From Campylobacteraceae bacterium (GTDB lineage: Bacteria; Campylobacterota; Campylobacteria; Campylobacterales; JALSKU01): a stretch of 14,337 nucleotides of DNA. The stretch spans positions 1-14,337 of the forward strand of contig WFMT01000221.1 in assembly GCA_015488975.1 (NCBI GenBank), read 5' to 3'. The notes under the pieces are model-generated. The model saw only the letters and a program-made list of their open reading frames with translations, was not told where the DNA came from and searched no databases. Numbering within the stretch: position 1 is the first letter of the stretch; each line of letters starts with the position of its first letter. A program made the position numbers and the translations under genes. Positions 5,968 to 13,139 of this stretch are shown here, piece after piece.

Positions 5968-7421
5968 TTCTTGTATTGTTTGTTAGCATTGTACTTGTAG
6001 CTGCTCTTGTATCTTCTTTTTCAAAAAATGACAGCCGCATAGCAACTTATGTAACTTTGTTAAGCTCTGTTGTTACACTTGGGCTAAGTGTTCATATAGC
6101 TTTGGATATTGTTTTTTCCTCTACTCATACAATAGTTGCCATAGTTAACTGGGTATCTTTAAATGCGTTAGGTGCCCTTATTCTCTTATTGGTATCGTTT
6201 GTCTATTTCACAGCTTCGGTTTTTTCCATAGGATATATGAGATTTGAAAAGCCGGGCAGTTTTAGAACATACTATATCAACTTCAATCTTTTTGTTTTTT
6301 CAATGCTTATTATACCACTCATTCAAGAGCCTAATTCTGTTTGGATAGCGGTTGAGTTGACAACACTTTTTTCAGTATTGTTGGTAGGTTTTGAAAACAC
6401 AAGTGCAGCTATCGAAGCAGCTTGGAAATATATCGTTCTTACTATTATGGGAGCAGCTATAGCACTACTTGGATTTTTGATACTTTACTGGGCGGCAAGA
6501 CAGGTAGGAATTGAGCATTATACCTGGGATTCACTTTTGATTGCCGCTCCTCATATGTCGCCTGTGCTTCTTAAAGCATCTTTTGTATTTATTTTAGTAG
6601 GCTTTGGTGCTAAAGTCGGTTTGGTTCCTTTGCATACTTGGTTACCTGATGCTCACTCGCAAGCCCCAAGTCCTGTTTGTGCGTTACTTTCAGGAGTTGA
6701 GACAACAGCCATACTTTATGTAATTCTTCGTTTACTTCCCATCGTAGCTGCCGCATCGGCAGTTGATGTAAACACTTGGTTGATAGTTGTAGGTTTGATT
6801 TCCGTAGGCAGTGCAGCTTTTTTACTTTTGCAGGTAAAAGATTTTAAAAGACTTTTTGCATTTTCTACGGTTGAGCACATGGGTATTATTTTAGTCGCAT
6901 TTGGTCTTGGTGGAAATTTGGCACACATTGCTGCGGTTTTGCAGATAATAGGACATGCCATAACCAAATCATTCGCTTTTTATGCTGCCGGAGGAGTGTT
7001 GCTTTTGATGGGTACTAGAGAAATATCCAAAGTAAGAGGATTGATAAGAAAATCGCCCGTAAGTGCCATAGCACTTCTTCTTGGAGGATTGGCTATAGCT
7101 GGAGCTCCACCTTTTGCACTTTTTTTAAGTGAATTTTCCATCATAAAAGCAGGACTTTTTAAAGGTGAATATGTAACTGTAGGATTGTTAGTCATTTTTA
7201 TCGCCATTGCATTTTTTGCTATTATGAACCATGTAAGCCGTATGGTATTTGGCAGTGATGATGCGAAAAATTCTATTGATAACAAAACATACTCTTTGCC
7301 CATAAGTAGCAAAATTACTTTTGCAATCGCTTTTATACCTATTATCGTATTTGGTCTTTATATACCGGAAGTTTTATATAAATTAACCATATTGGCAGCA
7401 GCTACAGTAGGAGGTTGGTAA
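5964..7421 (+). CDS. hyfF: Hydrogenase-4/Ehr antiporter-like subunit HyfF (MrpD/NuoN-like)
   Basis: 485 residues, roughly 14 membrane helices, overlapping hyfE by four bases (ATGA). Key proton-path residues of the antiporter-like family are present: Glu131 in AVELTTLFS, Lys217 in the broken helix GFGAKVGLVPLHTWLPDAHS (213-232), Glu304 and His305 in STVEHMG, Lys335 in HAITKS and Glu390 in LSEF. Relatives of this family (NuoL/M/N, MrpA/D) translocate H+ or exchange Na+ for H+. The sequence is closer to HyfF than to NuoN because of the PLHTWLPDAHSQAPS motif and the HyfE/HyfG neighbours. It is one of two antiporter-like subunits here, the other being the last gene of the operon; Hyf systems with a HyfD have three. 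Confidence 0.87.
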   Translation: MILVLFVSIVLVAALVSSFSKNDSRIATYVTLLSSVVTLGLSVHIALDIVFSSTHTIVAIVNWVSLNALGALILLLVSFVYFTASVFSIGYMRFEKPGSFRTYYINFNLFVFSMLIIPLIQEPNSVWIAVELTTLFSVLLVGFENTSAAIEAAWKYIVLTIMGAAIALLGFLILYWAARQVGIEHYTWDSLLIAAPHMSPVLLKASFVFILVGFGAKVGLVPLHTWLPDAHSQAPSPVCALLSGVETTAILYVILRLLPIVAAASAVDVNTWLIVVGLISVGSAAFLLLQVKDFKRLFAFSTVEHMGIILVAFGLGGNLAHIAAVLQIIGHAITKSFAFYAAGGVLLLMGTREISKVRGLIRKSPVSAIALLLGGLAIAGAPPFALFLSEFSIIKAGLFKGEYVTVGLLVIFIAIAFFAIMNHVSRMVFGSDDAKNSIDNKTYSLPISSKITFAIAFIPIIVFGLYIPEVLYKLTILAAATVGGW

Positions 7422-8998
7422 TGTTGATAGGAAAAATCACCGCTGAGATTAAAACTCTTTTCTCCTTTGAGAGGGAGCCTGTTGTTGATACAGCATCAAA
7501 TACATTAAAGATATATTGTAGCCATGAACAGACACCTTTGGTTTGTGATTGGCTTTTCAATGGAAAAGAGTATCATTTTGCTGGATTAATTATTGAAGAA
7601 AATACTTTGTTAGAGCTTTGTTATCTTTTTGTTGGTGAAGGCGAAAAGGGTTTTGTCAATGTTATAACAGCCGATGAATTAAATGCACAAAACTTTGAGA
7701 GTGTAAGTTTAAGAGTGTATGCGGTTGATTGGTATGAAAGAGAAGCTGAAGATCTTTACGGAGTACATTTTAAAAATCATCCAAGATTAGGGGATTTTAT
7801 CTTACATGATGATGTTTGGCAAGAGGGTATAAATCCTATGAGAAAAAGTTTTGATAAAGATAAAACTCTTTTAAATCGTAAACCCAAACAGCATTACAGA
7901 CCCAGGAAAGTAGTTGAAGAGGAGGGCTCATTTATTATGCCCATAGGTCCTATTTTTTCTGCTGAATCTGAGTCTGTGCATCTACAGCTTGAAACTGTAG
8001 GCGAAGAGATTATCCGTGCTTTTCCAAGACTATTTTACAAATACAGAGGTATTGAAAAAATTGCTGAAGGAAAGTCGATAGAAAATGTACTTCTTTTGTC
8101 TGAACGAACCGCCGGTACTACTGCTTTTTCTCATGCTCTTGGCTTTTGTTTGGCAGTTGAAAAACTAAGCAATGAAACAGTGCCTGAAAAAGCTCAAGTT
8201 TTAAGAGTCTTTTTTGCAGAAATAGAAAGGATAAGAAGCCATATAGGAACTATCGAGGCAATTTGTAATTCAACCGGATTGGTTGTGGCTGCTTCTCAAG
8301 TTGGAGTCTTGGAAGAGAAGATGTTAAGGCTTTCTTGTATTTTATCAGGACATCGCTATTTTTTTGGTTTGTGTGTTGTAGGTGGATTAAGTTATGAATG
8401 TGATAAATTAACATATAAAGATAGTGTTGAGAAAATCAAAAATATCGTAAAAGAGTTGGATGAGATAGAAGAGCTTTTGATAAACACAAGTAGCTTTTTA
8501 GATAGGTTGGAAGAAGTTGGAGTCATAAGTCTCACTCAGGCTAAAACTCATGACTTGGTAGGACCAATGGCAAGAGGATCAAACTATCTTAACGATCTTA
8601 GAAAATTTCAACCTTATTTAAAATATGATAAATTAAAATTTAATATATCCAATGAAACAGAGGGTGATGGATATGCGAGGCTGAGAGTTTTATTTACCGA
8701 GATAAGAGAGTCTGTTAAGATTTTGGAACAAGTTATCTCATTAATGCCTGAAGGTGAAATATTTATAAAAATGGATATAAAATCCGGCACGGCACTTGCA
8801 GGCGTTGAAGCACCAAGAGGAGCTTCTTGGCATAGAGTAAAAATAGGTGAAAATAAAAAGTTGTTGAGTTACCGTATGCTTATGCCTTCTTTTGCAAATT
8901 GGCACGGATTTCATGTAGCGATGGAAAAATATGCATTTCAAGATTTACCCATTATTTTGGCAACTCTTGGGCTTAGTGTAGCTGAAAATGATAAGTAA
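7421..8998 (+). CDS. hyfG: Large subunit of Ehr complex (HyfG/NuoC-NuoD-like) lacking NiFe-site cysteines
   Basis: 525 residues from ATG 7421, overlapping the hyfF stop by one base (TAATG) behind AGGAGG; an in-frame TTG at 7415 was rejected. Residues 1-165 are NuoC-like (WYEREAEDLYG, 104-114; FKNHPRLGDFIL, 117-128). Residues 170-525 are NuoD/hydrogenase-large-subunit-like. Active [NiFe] enzymes have RxCGxC near the start of this domain and DPCxxC near the end; here they read RTAGTT (229-234) and, after LPIILATL, GLSVAENDK at the very end. All four metal-binding cysteines are thus gone. The quinone-site His and Tyr of complex I (Nqo4 His38 and Tyr87) also appear replaced, by Ser and Gly in my hand alignment. 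Loss of both sites marks energy-converting-hydrogenase-related (Ehr) complexes. The protein would lie on the cytoplasmic arm; what it now does is unknown. Confidence 0.85.
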   Translation: MLIGKITAEIKTLFSFEREPVVDTASNTLKIYCSHEQTPLVCDWLFNGKEYHFAGLIIEENTLLELCYLFVGEGEKGFVNVITADELNAQNFESVSLRVYAVDWYEREAEDLYGVHFKNHPRLGDFILHDDVWQEGINPMRKSFDKDKTLLNRKPKQHYRPRKVVEEEGSFIMPIGPIFSAESESVHLQLETVGEEIIRAFPRLFYKYRGIEKIAEGKSIENVLLLSERTAGTTAFSHALGFCLAVEKLSNETVPEKAQVLRVFFAEIERIRSHIGTIEAICNSTGLVVAASQVGVLEEKMLRLSCILSGHRYFFGLCVVGGLSYECDKLTYKDSVEKIKNIVKELDEIEELLINTSSFLDRLEEVGVISLTQAKTHDLVGPMARGSNYLNDLRKFQPYLKYDKLKFNISNETEGDGYARLRVLFTEIRESVKILEQVISLMPEGEIFIKMDIKSGTALAGVEAPRGASWHRVKIGENKKLLSYRMLMPSFANWHGFHVAMEKYAFQDLPIILATLGLSVAENDK

Positions 8999-9013
8999 GG
9001 AAGGAGTTAGGAT

Positions 9014-9727
9014 ATGAGTAACTGGGTCAAAAAAGGTTTAAAAACCGGTATTGTTACTACCTCTTATCCAAAAGAGGATGAAAAAACATCCGGAATTACA
9101 CCTGGCTTTCCAAAAAGTACAGATTGTGATGAGGTTGATAATGAAGCCCTTATATCAATTTGTCCTATGGATGCATTGTATTACAAAAATCATAAAGTTA
9201 TGGTAGAGTCAAAAGATTGTGTTCATTGTTATCGTTGCTTGCGAAATGTTGAAAAACCAATATCTTGGGATGATGGATTTAAATGGTCTATTTTACAAAA
9301 AAAACAAACCAACTTTTCAAAAAGTTTTTCTCGTTCAATTCATATCTTAGTGGTAGATGCCGGTGATTGTGGTGCTTGTCTTAATGAAGTGAAACTGTTA
9401 AATAATCCTTTTTATAATATGCACAGATTGGGATTTTTTATAACTCCTTCGCCAAGAAAAGCAGATATATTACTAATCGTCGGTCCTGTAAGCGAACACT
9501 TAAAAACAGCACTTTTAAAAGCTTATAATGCTATGCCGACACCAAAAAAAGTTATGGCTGTCGGTGCTTGTTCTTTAAGTGGAGGAGTATTTAAAGAAAG
9601 TTTTGTTGTCAATCAAGGAGTTGAGAAGATACTGCCTGTTGATATACAGATACCAGGATGTCCACCTCCTCCTCTTGCAATCTTAGAAGGCTTGCTACAA
9701 TTAGTCAAGGAGAAAGATAATGGATAA
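9014..9727 (+). CDS. hyfI: Ferredoxin-like domain fused to NuoB/HyfI-like small subunit
   Basis: 237 residues, ATG after AAGGAG with a 15-base gap from hyfG. Residues about 105-237 are NuoB/HyfI-like and keep all four ligands of the proximal [4Fe-4S] cluster: DCGAC (C119, C122), GACSLSGG (C186) and IPGCPPPP (C216). Residues about 36-85 resemble a 2[4Fe-4S] ferredoxin (HyfH/NuoI) that has lost half its ligands. A CP pair (C50) and CxxCxxC (C69, C72, C75) remain, which in ferredoxin topology are exactly the four ligands of one cluster, while the other cluster's set is missing. A two-cluster wire, ferredoxin domain to proximal cluster, is the simplest reading. Separate HyfH and HyfI genes are normal in formate hydrogenlyase-type systems, so the fusion is notable. 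HyfI part confident; one-cluster reading inferred. Confidence 0.85.
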   Translation: MSNWVKKGLKTGIVTTSYPKEDEKTSGITPGFPKSTDCDEVDNEALISICPMDALYYKNHKVMVESKDCVHCYRCLRNVEKPISWDDGFKWSILQKKQTNFSKSFSRSIHILVVDAGDCGACLNEVKLLNNPFYNMHRLGFFITPSPRKADILLIVGPVSEHLKTALLKAYNAMPTPKKVMAVGACSLSGGVFKESFVVNQGVEKILPVDIQIPGCPPPPLAILEGLLQLVKEKDNG

Positions 9728-11846
9728 TTTAAATTTATTGTTTGCATCCGTATTTATTATATATTTTATAGGTATTGTTGCTATATTAATTTTGCCTAAA
9801 AAAATGTCAGTTGCGATGCTTGGATTATCCGGAGCAACAGGCTCACTTATGCTTTTTGTATTTGCAGCATTTATTCTTTTTAGAAGCAATCCCTATCTTT
9901 TATCTTTATGGGAAATTCGAGGAATTGGTAAATTGAGTATAACAGTGGATCATTTAAGTGCATTTTTTTTACTTGTAACTGCTATAGCGGCTATGCCGGC
10001 TTCAGTTTTTGCATCAACAAGGATTTCAAAAAATCCGCAAAATTATAACACTTTTATACCGGCAATCTATCTAAGTTTATTGGTTTCTATTATTTTGGTA
10101 TTGGTTGCAAGCAATGTATTTTTCTTTCTTTTGTCATGGGAAGTTATGTCTATATTTATATATTTTTTGGTAAATAGCGGTAAAAAGGAGCATCCAGGAT
10201 ATGTAATGTTGGCTATTGGAGAAGCTGGGACTCTTGCTATATTGGTGGCTTTAGTGTTATTGGCACAAAATGCTGGCACTCTTTCATTTGCCGGGATAAT
10301 TGCAAACGGGTCTCATTTAAGTGCAAGATTGCAATGGGTTGTATTTTTTCTCTCTTTTTTTGGCTTTGGCATCAAAGGCGGACTTATACCTTTTAACTTT
10401 TGGATGCCTCGTGCTTACAGTGTAACTCCATCGGCATTTATACCCATAATCGCAGGAGTTACTTTAAATCTTGGACTTTACGGGATTATAAGAGTCAATA
10501 CCAATTTGCAATTTATATCTCAAACAGGTATCGGTGTTGTGATACTCATAACAGGTGCGATTACGGCAATAATTGGTATCTTGTATGCTACAATCGAAGA
10601 TGATTTGAAAACCGTTTTAGCTCATAGTTCTATGGAAAATGCCGGAATTATTACAACTGCGTTTGGTGCAAGTATTATATTTTTATCATCAGGATATAAA
10701 ACAGCTGCGGCAATGGCTTTGGTGGCGGCACTTTACCATCTTTTAAATCATTCTGTTTTTAAAACTTTACTTTTTATGGGCTCTGGTGCCATAGAAGATG
10801 CGACAGGTTCAAGAAGTTTAAATCAAATGGGTGGATTACTTAAAAAAATGCCATGGACAGGGCTTTTCGTACTCATTGGAGTATTATCCATATCGGCAAT
10901 GCCGCCTTTTAATGGTTTCGTAAGTGAATGGCTGATCCTCGAATCACTCCTTCGCAGTGTTGAGCTTAGCTCACTTGGTGTAAAGATAGCTTTTATAATT
11001 GCCGGGGCTTTGCTTGCATTGACAGCCGGTCTTGCGGTTACTTGTTTTATCCGTGCTTTTGCTATGAGTTTTTTGGGAATGTCACGAACAAAGCCTATGC
11101 AAAAAGCAAAAGAAGTTACAAAAAGCACTATGGCATCAATGGCATTTTTAGCTCTTACTTGCTTAGCTTTGGGGATACTACCAACTTTTATTATACCGAC
11201 TATAAACAAAAGCGTAGAACCTATTGTAGGAAAAAGTGCAACCGTAGCTCTTGTGCCGCCTTTTTTTACTAATCATCATTCTAAAGATAAATTACCTCAA
11301 AAATTTGTTTCGGCTTTTCATAATATAGGAGCGGGAGTGGCTGAAGATTTGGTACCTGCAAGAGGTTTGGTAGTCATGCACCGTGGCGGTAAAACAAATC
11401 CGGTAATATTTGCAATGTCAACTTCTTATATGTTTGTTATGATGGTATTTTTGTTAGGACTTAGTGCTGTTTTAGTTTGGGTATTTGTTAAAAGAAAAAG
11501 AAAAGTTGTGTATCTTCCAAGATGGGATGGAGGTATTAAAGAGTTATTTCCTGAGATGACATATACCGCAACTGGCTTTGCACAGCCTGTAAGAGTTATT
11601 TTTAATACGATTTTACATCCTGAAGTTACAAATCAGCATGAAAATATAGAATACTTTCGTGTAACAATAAAAAGAAAAAAAGAAGAGGTGCATTTGATGG
11701 ATCGTTTTGTGTTGTATCCTGTTATAAATTTTACACAAAAATTATCTAAAATCTTAGCTAAAATGCATAATGGTCGTCTTAATACTTATGCTGGTTATGC
11801 ACTCTTGAGCATTCTTGTAGCTTTGATTATTGTTTTGGCAGGATAG
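9720..11846 (+). CDS. hyfB: Hydrogenase-4/Ehr antiporter-like subunit HyfB (NuoL-like)
   Basis: 708 residues, starting eight bases inside the previous gene behind AAGGAG. It is a NuoL/HyfB-type protein with about 15-16 membrane helices. The channel residues are present: Glu141 in SWEVMS, Lys219 in FGFGIKGGLIPFNFWMPRAY (214-233), His302 and Glu306 in AHSSMENAG, Lys348 in HSVFKT and Glu403 in VSEW. After the antiporter core comes a soluble loop (about 497-555), another helix (about 562-590) and a final helix (about 687-707) after a long charged linker. This is the HyfB-type C-terminal extension, which could act like the lateral helix of NuoL. Hyf operons usually place hyfB near the start; here it is last. 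It is followed by a possible terminator. Confidence 0.86.
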   Translation: MDNLNLLFASVFIIYFIGIVAILILPKKMSVAMLGLSGATGSLMLFVFAAFILFRSNPYLLSLWEIRGIGKLSITVDHLSAFFLLVTAIAAMPASVFASTRISKNPQNYNTFIPAIYLSLLVSIILVLVASNVFFFLLSWEVMSIFIYFLVNSGKKEHPGYVMLAIGEAGTLAILVALVLLAQNAGTLSFAGIIANGSHLSARLQWVVFFLSFFGFGIKGGLIPFNFWMPRAYSVTPSAFIPIIAGVTLNLGLYGIIRVNTNLQFISQTGIGVVILITGAITAIIGILYATIEDDLKTVLAHSSMENAGIITTAFGASIIFLSSGYKTAAAMALVAALYHLLNHSVFKTLLFMGSGAIEDATGSRSLNQMGGLLKKMPWTGLFVLIGVLSISAMPPFNGFVSEWLILESLLRSVELSSLGVKIAFIIAGALLALTAGLAVTCFIRAFAMSFLGMSRTKPMQKAKEVTKSTMASMAFLALTCLALGILPTFIIPTINKSVEPIVGKSATVALVPPFFTNHHSKDKLPQKFVSAFHNIGAGVAEDLVPARGLVVMHRGGKTNPVIFAMSTSYMFVMMVFLLGLSAVLVWVFVKRKRKVVYLPRWDGGIKELFPEMTYTATGFAQPVRVIFNTILHPEVTNQHENIEYFRVTIKRKKEEVHLMDRFVLYPVINFTQKLSKILAKMHNGRLNTYAGYALLSILVALIIVLAG

Positions 11847-11854
11847 ATTTAGCC

Positions 11855-11877
11855 TGCAGACTGTTCTGTAATTTTTT
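11855..11877 (+). terminator. Candidate rho-independent terminator of the hyf/ehr operon
   Basis: TGCAGA (11855-11860) pairs with TCTGTA (11865-11870), one G-U pair, around a CTGT loop, followed by A and six T. The stem is short and only moderately G+C-rich, but it lies nine bases after the hyfB stop and before the dapD promoter region, where an operon end is expected. Confidence 0.5.
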
Positions 11878-11907
11878 GATTTTATAGAAAATAAATGATA
11901 TTTTAGA

Positions 11908-11913
11908 TATAAT
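11908..11913 (+). promoter_or_regulatory. -10 box of the dapD transcript
   Basis: TATAAT placed 24 bases before the GTG start of dapD, after T-rich DNA and without a well-spaced -35 box, a layout usual for Campylobacterota promoters. It would give a leader of about 17 bases that includes AAGGA (11926-11930). Confidence 0.5.
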
Positions 11914-11936
11914 CGCCAAAAAATTAAGGAATTACA

Positions 11937-13139
11937 GTGTCAATAAAAAAGATAAAAACAAAAGAAGAGTTTAAAGATTTTGTTAAATCTACTACAAAAA
12001 TCAAAGGGTACAAAAATCCGATAGGTTTTGGTATAGCAAGAGTCGATAAAGGGCAATTAAACAGAGATAAAATCCTGCAAGCTTCATTTGCATTTTTAAA
12101 TTGGAATGAGAACTTTGGAACTGCCGCTGTGTTTATAGCAGCACTTAATGAGTGTGGGAAAAAAGTCGGCTTTTCCAAAAGTGAACAAATATTTGAAGTT
12201 GATAAAAGATTTTTAAAACAATGCATAAAAGCTTTCAATCCTTTTTTGGATGAAGTTACAGAAGATAATCATAAAAATATACAAGTTATAGAATATCTTT
12301 ATAGCCTGATAGACAGAGACGAAGTTGATGAGAGTGATTATAGGGTTGTATTTATATTTGAAGATGATGCCCCTAAGAGTGTAGAGTGTGTTTATATGAA
12401 ACTTTATGCTCTTTCTCTTGGTAAGGCAAAACTTAGAAGTTTAAATCTAAATGGTGCTTTTGGAGTTTTAGAGAATGTTGCTTGGAGTGGTAACATACCC
12501 ATAGAGCTTGATTGGTTAAGAGCAAATGAAATTGCTTTGAAGCTTGAGGGAGAATATCCAAATATTGACTCGGTTGATAAATTCCCAAGATTTTTACACC
12601 ATGTTATACCGGCAAACAATACAAGGATACTTGATAGCTCAAAAGTAAGAATGGGAGCACAGCTTTCAAATGGAACTACTGTGATGCCTGGAGCTAGTTA
12701 TATCAACTTCAATGCAGGAACTTTAGGACCTGTTATGGTTGAGGGCAGGATAAGCTCATCGGCAATCGTTGGAAGCGGCAGTGATGTAGGAGGTGGAGCT
12801 AGTATACTTGGAGTGCTTAGTGGGACTGATGGAAATCCTGTAAGTATAGGTGAAAATACTCTTCTTGGTGCTAACAGTGTTACTGGTATTGCTTTGGGAG
12901 ATGGTTGTATTGTTGATGCCGGTATATCTATACTTGAGGGAACAAAGATCACGATAACAGAAAATGAAATAAATAAAATCAATGATGTAAATAATAAAAA
13001 ACTTGAAGTAAAAGATACATATAAGGGAGTTGAATTATCCGCACTTAACGGACTTCATTTTAGGCAAGACAGCACAAATGGACAAATAAAAGCTTTTAAA
13101 AGTAAAAGAGAGATTAAGCTAAATGAAGATTTGCACTAA
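11937..13139 (+). CDS. dapD: Tetrahydrodipicolinate N-succinyltransferase (DapD, long form)
   Basis: 400 residues. DapD transfers succinyl from succinyl-CoA to tetrahydrodipicolinate in the lysine and meso-diaminopimelate pathway, feeding protein and peptidoglycan synthesis in the cytosol. The start is GTG, six bases after AAGGA; no ATG fits. The N-terminal domain (about 1-225) is the long version found in Campylobacterota and Actinobacteria rather than the roughly 275-residue enterobacterial form. Residues about 229-340 are a left-handed beta-helix of hexapeptide repeats rich in Gly, Val and Ala (for example MPGASYINFNAG 250-261, VEGRISSSAIVGSGSDVGG 268-286, IGENTLLGANSVTG 304-317). Glu269 in MVEGR matches the conserved catalytic-region glutamate by position. 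Such enzymes act as trimers. The stop overlaps the next start as TAATG. Confidence 0.88.
   Translation: MSIKKIKTKEEFKDFVKSTTKIKGYKNPIGFGIARVDKGQLNRDKILQASFAFLNWNENFGTAAVFIAALNECGKKVGFSKSEQIFEVDKRFLKQCIKAFNPFLDEVTEDNHKNIQVIEYLYSLIDRDEVDESDYRVVFIFEDDAPKSVECVYMKLYALSLGKAKLRSLNLNGAFGVLENVAWSGNIPIELDWLRANEIALKLEGEYPNIDSVDKFPRFLHHVIPANNTRILDSSKVRMGAQLSNGTTVMPGASYINFNAGTLGPVMVEGRISSSAIVGSGSDVGGGASILGVLSGTDGNPVSIGENTLLGANSVTGIALGDGCIVDAGISILEGTKITITENEINKINDVNNKKLEVKDTYKGVELSALNGLHFRQDSTNGQIKAFKSKREIKLNEDLH

Noticed and set aside
7415..7420. TTG start for the large subunit at 7415
   Set aside because: The ATG at 7421 is correctly spaced from AGGAGG (7409-7414) and overlaps the hyfF stop as TAATG; the TTG lies directly against the ribosome site.
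4311..11846. Functional group 4 [NiFe] hydrogenase or formate hydrogenlyase
   Set aside because: Both cysteine pairs that hold the NiFe centre are missing from the large subunit, and no formate dehydrogenase or hyp maturation genes are present in the window.
4311..11846. Respiratory complex I (nuo) operon
   Set aside because: HyfE and HyfF signatures, a NuoC-NuoD fusion, a ferredoxin-NuoB fusion, missing NuoE/F/G/A/J and loss of the quinone-site His and Tyr argue against Nuo.
11876..11913. TTGATT as -35 box for dapD
   Set aside because: It is 26 bases from the TATAAT box, too far for a sigma70 promoter.
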